In this document: positions 27,175 to 36,487 of the stretch, piece by piece
Numbering within the stretch: the stretch's first letter is position 1
Layout of the letters: the number at the start of each line of letters is the position of its first letter
Origin: DATBLE01 sp963837265
Lineage (GTDB): Bacteria > Actinomycetota > Thermoleophilia > Gaiellales > Gaiellaceae
DNA length: 64,000 bases
NCBI GenBank assembly: GCA_963837265.1
Contig: CAWIMQ010000004.1
Location: forward strand, 248,001-312,000
Direction of reading: 5' to 3'
Notes under the pieces: generated by a model
What the model was told of the DNA's origin: nothing
The model's input: the letters and a program-made list of their open reading frames with translations, nothing else
Database searches by the model: none
Position numbers and translations under genes: made by a program

Positions 27175-28093
27175 ATGGCTGCAGGCACCACAGCGAACGC
27201 GAACCTCGATGCAAGGACGCCGGTCGACGTCAGACCGATGCGGCACGACGATCTCGAACCGGCCGAGCGGGCCTCGGCGGCCGTGTTTCTCGATGCCGAT
27301 CGGCGCTCGCGGCGTGTCGACGACCCGGAGCCGGTGCCGAGGTCTCCTGCGGGCTCGAAGCAGTGGGTCGAGCGGATGCGGCACTTCCTGAGCGTCGATC
27401 CGGCCGGCTGCTGGGTCGCCGAGGAGGACGGCAGGATCGTCGGGTTCGCGATCTCCCAGAATCGTGGCCGTCTGTGGTTTCTGGCGACGTACGGCGTCCT
27501 CGGCGAGCGGCAGGGGACGGGCATCGGCAAGCGGTTGCTGGACGCCGTGCTGAGACATGCCGAGGGACGACCCGGCCTGCTCTCGTCCACGATCCACCCG
27601 GGCGCGACTCGTCGCTACCGGCTCGCCGGCTTCCTTCTCCATCCCCAGATGCGGATGGTCGGGACCGTCGACCGCTCGGCGCTGCCCGATCCGAGGGGGC
27701 TGCGGGACGGCAACGCCGCCGACGTCGAGTGGATGGACGGGCTCGACGAGAGCTTGCGCGGAGCCGGGCACGGCGCCGATCACGCGTACATGCTCCGAAC
27801 GATGCGGCTGGTCGTGTCGGGCTCCGCCCGGAAGCCCGGGTACGTGTACATCGACGACCGCGGCCGGCCCGGCGCTGCTCGCCGCCGCGGACGAGGCGAC
27901 CGCGCAGAAGCTCCTCTGGGCGGCGCTCGCCTCGTCGCGCGGCGAGACGTTGGTCAATTGCATCACCACGGCGAACCATTGGGCGATCGACGTCGGACTC
28001 GCCGCGCGCCTCGACATCGGGCAAGAGGGATACCTCGCCGTTCGCGGGATGGCCGAGCCGGCGCCCTACCACGCCAGCGGGCACTTCCTCTGA
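27175..28093 (+). pseudogene. GNAT acetyltransferase, frameshifted
   Basis: From ATG 27175 (GGAGGTG upstream) the first frame encodes a GNAT domain: VRPMRHDDLEPAERASA, CWVAEEDGRIVGFAIS, and the acetyl-CoA loop VLGERQGTGIGKRLLDAVL, then a second helical half to VYIDDRGRPG near 27870. There the protein continues in the next frame as ALLAAADEATAQKLLWAALA and on to GYLAVRGMAEPAPY, ending at the TGA at 28091. One extra base in the G/C run near 27870 explains it. Either the gene is broken or the assembly has a single-base error. Confidence 0.75.
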
Positions 28094-28220
28094 GATGGCC
28101 GGCGATGCCGGCGCCAGCGGCGATGTGGCCGAGCGTGGCCGTTGTCGAGCCTGCCCCGGTTGCCCTGGCGATCGGGCAGATCTCACACACCGGTTCGACC
28201 GCGCGTTCTAGATTCGTGAC

Positions 28221-28688
28221 ATGTCGCGTACGGTCGTCGACAGTCCCATCGGCCCGCTCGGCCTCGTCGCGTCCGAGGCCGGCCTGCAAACGGTGCTGTT
28301 CGACGGCGGAAACATCCGCCCGGAGGGCAGGTCTCCCGTCCTCGCCGAGGCCGCACATCAGCTCGACGCGTATTTCGGCGGCGACCTCGTGACCTTCGAC
28401 CTGCCGCTCGAGTTGCACGGAACCGAGTTCCAGCGGCGCTGCTGGCTCGCGCTCGCGTCCATTCCCTACGGCCAGACCGTGAGCTACGGCGAGCAGGCGC
28501 GCCGGCTCGGTCTCGACCCTGACGCGGCCCGGGCGGTCGGGGCCGCGAACGGCCGCAACCCGCTCCCGATCGTCCTGCCGTGCCACCGCGTGATCGGCGC
28601 GGACGGCTCGCTCACGGGCTTCGGCGGCGGGCTCCACGTGAAGCGCTTCCTCCTCGAGCACGAGGGCGCGCTCCTCCCACTCGGCTAA
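28221..28688 (+). CDS. ogt: methylated-DNA-protein cysteine methyltransferase
   Basis: A 155-aa DNA-repair protein that takes methyl groups from O6-methylguanine or O4-methylthymine onto its own cysteine. The active site PCHRVIG carries Cys121; the helix-turn-helix with arginine finger VSYGEQARRLG and AVGAANGRNPLPI is in place, and the C-terminal GFGGGLHVKRFLLEHE is typical. Single-turnover suicide enzyme, cytoplasmic. Start ATG at 28221. No adaptive-response (Ada) domain. Confidence 0.94.
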   Translation: MSRTVVDSPIGPLGLVASEAGLQTVLFDGGNIRPEGRSPVLAEAAHQLDAYFGGDLVTFDLPLELHGTEFQRRCWLALASIPYGQTVSYGEQARRLGLDPDAARAVGAANGRNPLPIVLPCHRVIGADGSLTGFGGGLHVKRFLLEHEGALLPLG

Positions 28689-28735
28689 CCGCGGTCTGGA
28701 GGCGGGAGGCCGGCCCCGGGACCTGCTCCCCGCGC

Positions 28736-28879
28736 TCAGCGCCGGCACTCGGCGAGTGTCCTGGGCGCTCCTCGACGAGGGAGCTTGCGGCTGATCCGGG
28801 CGAAGCGGCCGCCTTGGGGCCCGGGGTTCTTGTGCCGGCAGAAGCCGGGCGAATGGCAACAGCCGAAACAGCCCGCCAT
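28736..28879 (-). CDS. possible small cysteine-rich protein, 47 aa
   Basis: Open frame starting MAGCFGCCHSPGFCRHKNPG followed by a basic segment (RFARISRKLPRRG) and ending AECRR. Five Cys and two His in such a short chain, four Cys within the first 14 residues, look like a metal-binding knuckle. No strong ribosome site is visible before the ATG at 28879. It fills the gap between ogt and the exonuclease gene on the opposite strand. Could be chance. Confidence 0.33.
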   Translation of the reverse strand: MAGCFGCCHSPGFCRHKNPGPQGGRFARISRKLPRRGAPRTLAECRR

Positions 28880-28964
28880 CCGTAAGCCGGATGCACCTGC
28901 CGGGTGACACTTCGGTGTGAAGCGTCCGTACAGCTCCGTCCGATCGGGCGGCCAGGCTCGGGCC

Positions 28965-29843
28965 ATGAACGGGCCTCCGAGCGAAGTCGTCGCGATTGCG
29001 GGCCCGCCGGGCATCCTCCGCCGCCGCGACGAGGTGCCGACCCCTTTGGGGTACGGGATCTTCGACTGCGAGACGACCGGAATCGATCCGGAAGAGGACG
29101 AGATCGTCTCGTTCGCGGTCGTGCTGCTCGACCGGGACGGCCTCGAGACGGGACGGTTCAGCTCGCTCGTCCGGCCGTCCTGCCCGATCCCGGAGGGCGC
29201 GACCGCGATCCACGGCATCGGCGACGCGGACGTCGCCGGGGCACCGGGGTTCGCCGAGCTTGCCGCACGATTGCACGGACTGCTCGAGGGCCAGGTGTTC
29301 GTGGCCCACAACGCGAGCTTCGACCTGGCCATGGTCCAGCGCGCCTTCCACGCTGCCGGGCTCGAGTACCGGCCGGACGTCGTCGCCTGCACCCTGGACG
29401 CGTTCCGGGTGCTCGAGCCGTTCGCCGGCGACCACCGGCTCGAGACGCTCTGCGCGCGCCACGGCATTGCGCTTGCGGATGCGCACGACGCAACGAGCGA
29501 CGCGCACGCCGCCGCCGCGCTCGTCCGGGTCCTGCTCGAGCGCGGCCTCGCACCGGAATCGGTGCAGCTCGACCTCGACGCCTTCATGCGGCTGCGCACC
29601 CGCGGCGACACCCGGCCCGCCTCCGACCCGCAGGTTCGACGCGTGTTCGCGCTCGCCCGCGTCGCGGGGCTCACCGGGCCCGACGGCCGTGCCGACCGCA
29701 GCAAGGTCTGCGACCTCGTCCGCCGCGTCGCCGGCGTCGACGAGCCGGACCTGCTCACCCGCGAGCAGGTGCAGGACGTCTACGACGAGCTCGAGCACCT
29801 GATCGCGGAGAACGACCGGCGACGCGCTGCAGCGACGATGTAG
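28965..29843 (+). CDS. DnaQ-like DEDDh 3'-5' exonuclease
   Basis: A 292-aa protein with an exonuclease domain of the DNA polymerase III epsilon type at about 28-200: ExoI FDCETTG (Asp34, Glu36), ExoII VAHNASFDLAMV, ExoIII HDATSDAHAAA with the catalytic His and Asp. A helical C-terminal tail (VRRVFALARVAGLTG, RSKVCDLVRRVAGV) resembles a small DNA-associated helical module but is not recognised. ATG at 28965 is taken; a GTG at 28917 is also in frame. Role: proofreading or DNA repair, not attributable more exactly. Cytoplasmic. Confidence 0.88.
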   Translation: MNGPPSEVVAIAGPPGILRRRDEVPTPLGYGIFDCETTGIDPEEDEIVSFAVVLLDRDGLETGRFSSLVRPSCPIPEGATAIHGIGDADVAGAPGFAELAARLHGLLEGQVFVAHNASFDLAMVQRAFHAAGLEYRPDVVACTLDAFRVLEPFAGDHRLETLCARHGIALADAHDATSDAHAAAALVRVLLERGLAPESVQLDLDAFMRLRTRGDTRPASDPQVRRVFALARVAGLTGPDGRADRSKVCDLVRRVAGVDEPDLLTREQVQDVYDELEHLIAENDRRRAAATM

Positions 29844-29987
29844 ATGCTCGCCCGCTTGTGAGAAGACGAACTCCGCTCACGGAAGAGGACCCTCGAGGAG
29901 TTGCACCGCAGACGGCGCCGTACTGCAGGAGCTGCGTGTCAGCCGAGAGCACGCTCGCGCAACGAGTGATACCAAGCTGTGGCGGGT

Positions 29988-30728
29988 TCAGGCGATAAGC
30001 AGGCGAACGCCAAGCTCTGCCGCCTCGAGATCGAGGAGGTCGCGGTTGCGTTCGGCCCACCGACCAGATGCGAGATCATCACGGAGGCTGCGCACTGCCC
30101 TCTGTTCGGCGTCCGGCCCGACGCTGGCCCACACCGATATTCCGCGACGGACGTTCCCGTCCAGGTACGCCTCGGGCCGGCGCCAGTAGGCCTCGAAGAA
30201 GCCGTCAGCGCAATCCCACGGAATGAGCACCGGCTCCACCCGGGCTTCGATCGCGCGGGCCAGCTCGGTAGCGAGGCCGACGCGGGAGGCAGCGACCTCG
30301 GGGAGGTAGTCACGAGTCAGCCAGAACCGGCGACGCCAACTCCGGTCAGCGGTGTCGCACGTGAACACCACCACGCGGCGAGCAACGCGCCGCATCTCGC
30401 GCAGGCCGGCAATCGCGTCCTGCCAGTGATGAACGGTGGCAAGAGCCATCGCGGCGTCGAAGGACTGGTCCTCGAACGGAAGGCTCTCCGCGGTGGCAGC
30501 CACGCACGGCGCTGCGCCTGCAGGACGCTGCGCACGCATGACTGCCGACGGCTCCACCGCGGTGACCTCACGGTCGGAGGGTTCGTAGGAGCCGGTGCCA
30601 GCCCCGACATTAAGCACGGTCCGCGCATCGCCGAGCGCGGCCCAGACCTGCGCGGCGATCCGCGGCTCGGTCCGCCGCGTCACGGTGTATGTGGCTCCGA
30701 TGGTGTCGTACAACTGCTCGTTGGACAT
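29988..30728 (-). CDS. SAM-dependent class I methyltransferase
   Basis: A 246-aa Rossmann-fold methyltransferase. Motif I VLNVGAGTGSYEP binds SAM; VTAVEPSAVM follows as the acidic strand end; ESLPFEDQSFDAAMAL and VHHWQDAIAGLREM match motifs II-III of UbiE/Mg-protoporphyrin-like enzymes. The C-terminal half (WDCADGFFEAYWRRPEAYLD) probably selects the substrate, which is unknown. ATG at 30728 (MSNEQLYDTIG) is chosen as the family-like start; an ATG at 30770 is also in frame. Confidence 0.87.
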   Translation of the reverse strand: MSNEQLYDTIGATYTVTRRTEPRIAAQVWAALGDARTVLNVGAGTGSYEPSDREVTAVEPSAVMRAQRPAGAAPCVAATAESLPFEDQSFDAAMALATVHHWQDAIAGLREMRRVARRVVVFTCDTADRSWRRRFWLTRDYLPEVAASRVGLATELARAIEARVEPVLIPWDCADGFFEAYWRRPEAYLDGNVRRGISVWASVGPDAEQRAVRSLRDDLASGRWAERNRDLLDLEAAELGVRLLIA

Positions 30729-30770
30729 GACACTGTCGTCCCGGCTGTCACCACCGCTTCGCATAGCCAA

Positions 30771-31117
30771 AGGGTAATGCCATGGCTACTGCTGAAGCTC
30801 ACGCGATCGGGACGTGGATTCGAGCTCAGGATGGTTTGAGTGCTGTCCGCTTACTTCGAGAGCGAACGGAATAGTGCCTTGATCCTGTTTGCAGGTACTT
30901 CCGTTGTAGTTGTGACATCAAGCGATTGGAGCCGGCCGGACTCGAACCGGCTGGTCGGCGAACTCGCTCCGCTCGGCGCAGCCGGCGCAGTTCGCGACGC
31001 CGGTCAGCGTCCCTCCGCAAGGCGCGCGCCGCCCACGTCGAGCAGCCGGGCGAGCACGCGCTCGGGCAGCGTCGATCAGCGCGGGGAGAGCGCCGTTCCA
31101 GCGCGTCACCGTCCGTC
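30771..31117. other. intergenic region with a tRNA 3'-end copy
   Basis: No gene is supported. It contains the 25-nt tRNA 3'-end fragment at 30927-30951. The neighbouring 30840-30925 segment is visibly richer in A/T than its surroundings, which fits a junction or promoter region. Confidence 0.5.
30927..30951 (-). repeat. tRNA 3'-end fragment, possible attachment site
   Basis: On the minus strand this reads as a perfect T-arm (GCCGG-TTCGAGT-CCGGC), the 3' acceptor strand CGGCTCC and discriminator A. The matching 5' acceptor GGAGCCG and the D and anticodon arms are not found upstream. Aligned with the tRNA-Ala at 51939, 25 of 27 positions agree over 30925-30951, in the same orientation. A displaced tRNA 3' end is what tyrosine-recombinase integration leaves behind. 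Part of the match is general tRNA conservation, so origin from this very tRNA is not proven. Confidence 0.55.
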
Positions 31118-32464
31118 TCAAGCCGGGACAGAGCAGCCGTGGCCGTCACCGCCGGGCGGGCACCACACTGTCCTGCAGTCGATCACCGAGTCGGGGAACC
31201 TGACGATCGCCAGCCGGAAGAAGTGATGGAGGATCCCGCGCGGCGGCTCCGACTCGAGTGGCTCGACCGACGCGTCCGCGGTCCGGGCGGCGAATACCCA
31301 GTGGTCGCCACCGTGGAAGCTGCCGCCGGCGGGCTCGACCTCGAACGAGAGCTGGACGCCGTCCTCGAGGTCGATCGGCTGGCCGGCGACCGCCGGCACT
31401 TGCACGATCCCGCCGGCCGCGTCGACCTCGACCCCGCCCTCGTCCCAGCGGCGGACCCGCATGTGCCGCGACCGATCGAGCGGGTCGAACGCACCGGCGG
31501 GGAGTGCCGCCGCGAGCGTGATCGTCTCCTCGCCGTCGGCAACGTCGGAGACCTTCCGCAGCTCACCAGGCAACCCGTTCAGCTCGCGCCAGTCGTCGGT
31601 CACCTCGACCCAATCGCGGATCGAGATCCGGGCCACTGAGTCGCGACCGGTCTGCGTCGCCGTCAGCCTGGTTCGTGCCGAGTCGATCCCGGTCACGGGG
31701 AACGCGATCGAGCCGTCGTCGCGCGACCACTTGAAAGTCGCCGTCCCGAGCGGCCCCGCCTCGTGGATCTCGACCCGATACAGGCGGTTCTCCGTGCCGC
31801 GGTAGCCGCCCGTCGAAGCGACCGTGCACGGATCGTCCTCCACGGGTCCGACCGCCTTCGTCGTCAGGCGGCCGGCGGACGGCGCCGTCAGCGCGTCCCA
31901 TTTCGGGAGCTCGGTCCCGCAGGTCGTGCCGGCGGGCACCTCGAGCAGCCGCACCTGCCAAGCAGTCTGTAGGCGGGTCGTGGTCTCGACGCCGACAGCC
32001 TTGTCGACCAGATCCGGGTCCTCGAGCGCGGTCACCTCGCGCCGCCAGACGTCGAGGTAGGCGAGGTGCGTCCCGCTCGTCGGACGCGGCGCGACCACGG
32101 CCGCGTTCGGCAGGTACCGCTGATGCTCGTAGTCGAGCGGCAGGCTGCCGTGCCGCTCGCCGAGCACCGGGTCGTACACCTGAGGGTCGCCCCCGTGACA
32201 CTCGGCGAGGATCCCGTCCACGTATGCCCGCCCCCGGCCGATCGTCAGCCTGCCACCGGTGAGCCCGATCCTGAACCCGTCAGGCGTCTCCCCCGGGACG
32301 ACGCACCGCCCGACGAGGTCGATCGTCCCGACACGCAGCCGGCGGTCGATCAGGTCGACGAGCTCGTTCCAATCCGCATCGAGAGCGACATGCCCCTGCT
32401 GCATCAGCACTCCCGCGTAATCCCTGTCCGGGTCGAACGTCACCCGCGTGTAGTCACCAGCCAT
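31118..32464 (-). CDS. DUF6519 domain protein
   Basis: A 448-aa protein that opens with MAGDYTRVTFDPDRDYAGVL and QQGHVALDADWNEL, the signature of DUF6519, and continues with RCVVPGETPDGFRIGL, AYVDGILAE and YLDVWRREVTALEDP. Domain relatives are commonly found with phage-tail-like or contractile-injection-type gene sets; no sheath, tube, baseplate or AAA gene lies in this window, so it is an orphan here. AGGAGAG precedes the ATG at 32464. No signal peptide. It sits directly inside the tRNA 3'-end copy that may bound an island. Confidence 0.78.
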   Translation of the reverse strand: MAGDYTRVTFDPDRDYAGVLMQQGHVALDADWNELVDLIDRRLRVGTIDLVGRCVVPGETPDGFRIGLTGGRLTIGRGRAYVDGILAECHGGDPQVYDPVLGERHGSLPLDYEHQRYLPNAAVVAPRPTSGTHLAYLDVWRREVTALEDPDLVDKAVGVETTTRLQTAWQVRLLEVPAGTTCGTELPKWDALTAPSAGRLTTKAVGPVEDDPCTVASTGGYRGTENRLYRVEIHEAGPLGTATFKWSRDDGSIAFPVTGIDSARTRLTATQTGRDSVARISIRDWVEVTDDWRELNGLPGELRKVSDVADGEETITLAAALPAGAFDPLDRSRHMRVRRWDEGGVEVDAAGGIVQVPAVAGQPIDLEDGVQLSFEVEPAGGSFHGGDHWVFAARTADASVEPLESEPPRGILHHFFRLAIVRFPDSVIDCRTVWCPPGGDGHGCSVPA

Positions 32465-32828
32465 CGTCTCTCCTCGCCACACCTAGAAGGTCGGCCTCGA
32501 GCGCTCCCGAAGCGCGAGCGCGATCCCGCCGTCGCGCTGGCTCAGGTACGCCGGCGAGGACTTTCACCATCAGGTCGAGGTCGCTTGCCACCCGTCGACG
32601 ATCATAGGAAGGGCTTCCACCGATTTCGAGCCCTCTGAGCGCGCTGGTCCCGCCGTCACCCTTCGCGTCGGGGGTCGGGGCTCCGGGTCGCGGCGCGCAA
32701 CGACGCGGACGGGCCGGCAACGCTCGCAGAGAACGGCAAGACCGGCCGAGCGAGTCCCTCGAACGGGGGATCCTGCAGCCGGGATAAGTACCGATGAGCC
32801 GGACCGCGGCGCCATCGATCCTTCTGCC
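32465..32828. other. intergenic region, divergent promoters
   Basis: No gene is supported on either strand. It separates the divergent DUF6519 and hybrid-kinase genes and must carry both promoters; I see no clear operator. Confidence 0.45.
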
Positions 32829-35243
32829 ATGACCAGCATCCAGCCGAGATGGTCGCGTCCTCGGCGGGCGCCGGTGCCGGTTCACCGGGCGTCCTCCTGG
32901 GTCGGCCGCTCCCGCGGGCGCCTGACGACGATGACCTCGCTGGCCGTCGTCGCCATCCTCGCCATCGTCGGCGTGATCGTCTTCCTGATGCTGGGCGCAC
33001 TTCGAGCCCAGGTGAACGCGCCCCGAGCGGATCTGAACTCCGACCTGCTGGCGGTGGAGCGGCTCCGGGCGGCGTCGCTCGAGACGCAGGCCGGCGTGCG
33101 CGGCTACCTCGTCGGGGAAGACAGGCGGTTCCTCACGCCGTGGCTGGAAGCCAGGGCGAGTCTGGCGTCCGCGTCGGCTGCGCTGCTCCGCGCCACCGCT
33201 CACCAGCCTGCCGAGCTGGCGTCTGCTCGGACGATCGTCGCCCGGAGCGACTCGCTGGTGCGAGAGTGGCAGATCCCGCTTGTCGCGCTTGCCCAGCGAA
33301 ATCTTCCGGAGGCCCGGGCCCGGTTCGCCTTGGGCGAGGCGTTTCGGAGGACGGCCGAGATCGAGCGGCTGATCACCCGGTTCGCCGCCTCTCTCACGCG
33401 CGTGTACACCGCGCGCGAACGAGCGGCCAGGACGGCCCGGCGTGACGACCTGGTCAGCGCGTTCCTCATGATGCTCGTCCTCCTCGGTGCGGTCGCGCTG
33501 TTCGGTGGATTCGTCGTCATGCGGATCGCCCGCCCCCTTACGCGGCTCTCCCGCGCCGTCTCCTCGCTGGGTCGCGGCGACTCCGGCGTCCGGGTGTCGG
33601 TCCAAGGGCGGGGCGAGCTGGCGAGGCTCGGCGGCGCCTTCAACGAGATGGCGAGGAGCCTCGAGACCGGCCGAGCGGAGCTGGAGCGGGAGCACGCTGC
33701 GCTCAACGCGATCTTCAGCAACTCGCCGGTCGGGATCGCCATCTTCGACCGCGAGCTGCGCTTCCGGGATGTGAACGAGGCGCTGGTGAGAATCGGAGGC
33801 GGGACGGCTGCAGAGCGGATCGGCCGCACGCCGACCGAGTTCCACTCCGGCTACCTCCCGATCGAGGAGGAGCTTCGGCAGGTGCTCGACGAGGGAACGG
33901 CTGTCGGCGCCGAGCTGTTGCTGACCATGCGGGACGGCGCCGACCGGACGATCCTCGCCAACGCCTATCCGATTCCGGACGGGCGGGGCATGACGAGCGG
34001 TATCGCCCTGATGTCGCTCGACGTCAGCGAGCGCAAGCAGGTCGAGACCGCACGCGCGCAACTGGAAGCCGCGCTCGCCCAGGCTGAGAAGACGGACGCG
34101 ATCAGCCAGCTCGCAGGCGGAATCGCGCACGACTTCAACAACCTGCTCGCCGTGATTCTCGGCTATGCCGCGCTCCTCAAGCGTGCGTCGCTCGACGAGC
34201 GTGCGTCCTCGAGCGTCGACCAGATCGAGGTCGCGGGCAAGAAGGCGGCCGCGCTGGTCTCGCAGATGCTCGCCTTCGGGCGCCGGCAGATGCTGCAGCC
34301 GCGCAGGCTCGACCTGAACGAGCTGATCGACGCAAACGAGCCGATGCTCCGATCGCTGCTCGGCGGCATCAGCCTCCAACTCGATCTCGAGCGGCCGGCG
34401 CGGCCGGTCGTCGCCGACGAGAGCGGCCTCGAGCGCGTACTGGTCAACCTGATCGCCAACGCCCGGGACGCCCTCGGCGGGGGCGGCGGCGAGGTGCGGA
34501 TTCGCACCCGGAACGTCGAGCCCGACCCCATGTTCGCCGAGAGCCGCGCGTTGCCGGGCGGCGCTCACGTTCTGCTCGAGATCGAGGACACGGGAAAGGG
34601 GATGGACTCGCGGACGCTGGCCCGGGCGTTCGAGCCCTTCTACACGACGAAGGAGGTCGGCAAGGGAACAGGGCTGGGCCTCTCCAGCGTGTACGGGATC
34701 GTCGAGCAATCCGGCGGGTCGATCGAGCTCGGCAGCAGGCCGGGACACGGCACCACCGTCTCCATCTACCTGCCGGCGGCGGTCTCGGCACGCCCGACCA
34801 AGCCCGCGCCGGAACGGACCGACCGCCCCACGGAGCGGGAGGCGGCGACCATCCTCCTCGTCGAGGACAACGAGGCGCTCCGGTCGATGGCCACTTCCGC
34901 GCTCGAAGAGGGCGGCTACCGCGTCCTCGCGGCCGGCTCGGGCCGAGAGGCGCTGACGCTCGCCTCGACCGGGGCACGGATCGACCTGCTCCTCACCGAC
35001 GTGATCATGCCGGCGATGAACGGCCCTCGGCTAGCGGAGCGCATCTGCACGCAGCGGCCGCTTCTCCCCGTTCTCTTCATGTCCGCCTTCTCGGACGAGA
35101 CACTCGCCGAGCGGGCTGGGCTGATCGCCGGAAACGCGCTCCTGAAGAAGCCGTTCGCGTTGGAGGAGCTGCTCACGCGGGTCGCCCAGACGCTGCGCCG
35201 GGCACGGCCACACGAGGCCGAGCCCCGACGGCCGCTGGCCTGA
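32829..35243 (+). CDS. hybrid sensor histidine kinase (CHASE3-HAMP-PAS-HisKA-HATPase-REC)
   Basis: An 804-aa membrane kinase. Helix about 36-58, CHASE3-type extracytoplasmic region (LETQAGVRGYLVGEDRRFL) to about 200, second helix 207-228, HAMP, PAS at about 290-405, phospho-acceptor His near 434 in GGIAHDFNNLLAVI, N-box NLIANARDAL, DTGKGMD and GTGLGLSSVYGIVEQ, and a C-terminal receiver with Asp near 723 in LLLTDVIMPAMNG and Lys in LLKKPFALEEL. The HDFNN form of the His box is the NtrB-like class. The gene is followed after 132 bases by a single receiver gene, a likely phosphorelay partner. Confidence 0.92.
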   Translation: MTSIQPRWSRPRRAPVPVHRASSWVGRSRGRLTTMTSLAVVAILAIVGVIVFLMLGALRAQVNAPRADLNSDLLAVERLRAASLETQAGVRGYLVGEDRRFLTPWLEARASLASASAALLRATAHQPAELASARTIVARSDSLVREWQIPLVALAQRNLPEARARFALGEAFRRTAEIERLITRFAASLTRVYTARERAARTARRDDLVSAFLMMLVLLGAVALFGGFVVMRIARPLTRLSRAVSSLGRGDSGVRVSVQGRGELARLGGAFNEMARSLETGRAELEREHAALNAIFSNSPVGIAIFDRELRFRDVNEALVRIGGGTAAERIGRTPTEFHSGYLPIEEELRQVLDEGTAVGAELLLTMRDGADRTILANAYPIPDGRGMTSGIALMSLDVSERKQVETARAQLEAALAQAEKTDAISQLAGGIAHDFNNLLAVILGYAALLKRASLDERASSSVDQIEVAGKKAAALVSQMLAFGRRQMLQPRRLDLNELIDANEPMLRSLLGGISLQLDLERPARPVVADESGLERVLVNLIANARDALGGGGGEVRIRTRNVEPDPMFAESRALPGGAHVLLEIEDTGKGMDSRTLARAFEPFYTTKEVGKGTGLGLSSVYGIVEQSGGSIELGSRPGHGTTVSIYLPAAVSARPTKPAPERTDRPTEREAATILLVEDNEALRSMATSALEEGGYRVLAAGSGREALTLASTGARIDLLLTDVIMPAMNGPRLAERICTQRPLLPVLFMSAFSDETLAERAGLIAGNALLKKPFALEELLTRVAQTLRRARPHEAEPRRPLA

Positions 35244-35375
35244 TCCGCGTCCCGCCTCCGAGCCAGGGCGACGGCCCGATGATCGGCTCCCCTCCCCGGA
35301 GGTGAGGGATTCCACGGATCAGCCAAAGGACGAAACACCGATGGACTTCGCTCAGCCCCGGAGCATCATGGCGTC

Positions 35376-35843
35376 ATGACCTGCGGCACAGGATCCAGCG
35401 ACGGCCGGCACGACGCGAGCGAGGCGGTGACCGAGGCGAGCGGGAGCTGCCGTGCCGGATCGAAGGTCCTGCTCGCGGACGACAACGAGGGCGTCCGCAT
35501 CCTGCTGGCCGGGATCCTGGAGAGCGCCGGGTACAAGGTCACGCTCGCGTGCGACGGGCGCGACGCGCTCGATCTGTTCGAGGCGAGCCCGGACGGATTC
35601 TCGGCGCTCGTGCTCGACATCGTCATGCCCCGGTTGGGCGGCGACGAGGTCTACCGCGCCGTACGTGCGTCCGGACAGGAGCTCGGCGTCGTCTTCGTCA
35701 GCGGCTTCGGCGGCGACGCCGTCGCCCGAGAGGCCCTCACCGACCAAGCTATCGCCTTCGTCGAGAAGCCGTTCGCCCACGAGCGACTGCTGGCCGCGCT
35801 CGTCGGCGTCGGCGCGAGCCCCTCCGCCGCGGCGGCGGCCTGA
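35376..35843 (+). CDS. single-domain response regulator
   Basis: A 155-aa receiver without an output domain. Core: KVLLADDNEGVRILLAGIL (acidic pair), phospho-acceptor Asp in ALVLDIVMPRLGG, Ser/Gly at VFVSGFGGD, Lys in VEKPFAHERLL; the first 28 residues are an unstructured head. Position right after the hybrid kinase suggests it takes part in that relay. Start ATG at 35376 has no strong ribosome site; a later start near residue 20 is possible. Confidence 0.85.
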   Translation: MTCGTGSSDGRHDASEAVTEASGSCRAGSKVLLADDNEGVRILLAGILESAGYKVTLACDGRDALDLFEASPDGFSALVLDIVMPRLGGDEVYRAVRASGQELGVVFVSGFGGDAVAREALTDQAIAFVEKPFAHERLLAALVGVGASPSAAAAA

Positions 35844-35986
35844 TCCGGCTCAGCACCAGCCGCTCAGTCGAGGCCCGAGGCGTCGTCATCGACCCCCGCC
35901 TCGGTTTTCCATTCAAGGGGAGTGAGGCCTCAGGTCGCACGGCCGTGCAGGCGCTGGGTCGCTTGGGCTTCGGCCTCCCGACGTCA

Positions 35987-36223
35987 ATGACCGCGAGGCA
36001 GCCCGAGCAGAGACTGCGAGAAGAGACCATCCCGCGCGTCTCGCAACTTCCGGGCGTCGTCGCGGGCTACTGGACTCGCTCTGACGGCCCAGACGGTCTG
36101 TCGATGGTCGCGTTCGAGTCAGAGGACGCCGCTCGGGCTGCAGCGGATCATGTGCCGCAGACGGCTTCCGAGTCGGTCACTCTCGAGAGCGTCGAGGTCC
36201 GCCAAGTGGTGGCGAACGTTTAG
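35987..36223 (+). CDS. short ABM-like (dimeric alpha/beta barrel) protein
   Basis: A 78-aa frame with the core of small antibiotic-biosynthesis-monooxygenase-like proteins: REETIPRVSQLPGVVAGYWT, SMVAFESEDAARAAADHVP and VTLESVEVRQVV. Family members usually have one more N-terminal strand of about 20 residues, absent here; the frame is open upstream but unlike the family. It may be truncated or begin at a non-standard place. Function unknown. Confidence 0.55.
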   Translation: MTARQPEQRLREETIPRVSQLPGVVAGYWTRSDGPDGLSMVAFESEDAARAAADHVPQTASESVTLESVEVRQVVANV

Positions 36224-36244
36224 CCGGAGCAGGAAGGGCGACGG

Positions 36245-36487
36245 TCAGGACGGGACGCGACGCTCATCCCGGCCCCATTCGATGCTGCCGCCCGAGCCGC
36301 CAGGATCCGTCTGATCGCCGGCTGTCCGCCGGAAGATCCGCGTCCGGGAGCAACTCTCGAAGGCGACTAGCGTGAGGCCCGCACGCCGGAAGCCGCTCAA
36401 GACTGAGGCGCTCGGCGCGATGTCGTGCTGCTCCCCCAGCTCGTAAGTCTCGATTTTCTCGGCGTCAGGCGACGGCGGCTCGTACAC
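36245..36487 (-). CDS. possible gene fragment of unknown function
   Basis: An 80-aa frame from a GTG (GVYEPPSPDAEKIETYEL...). Protein-like sequence in the same frame goes on upstream to about 36575 (LPYPQLILAPRLFDANGQ), where a stop interrupts it without a start codon, so this is probably the 3' part of a broken gene rather than a complete one. No family recognised. Confidence 0.28.
   Translation of the reverse strand: MYEPPSPDAEKIETYELGEQHDIAPSASVLSGFRRAGLTLVAFESCSRTRIFRRTAGDQTDPGGSGGSIEWGRDERRVPS

Noticed and set aside
30927..31015. Possible complete long tRNA (such as tRNA-Sec) ending at 30927
   Set aside because: No 5' acceptor strand GGAGCCG and no suitable anticodon arm upstream; only the 3' end is tRNA-like.
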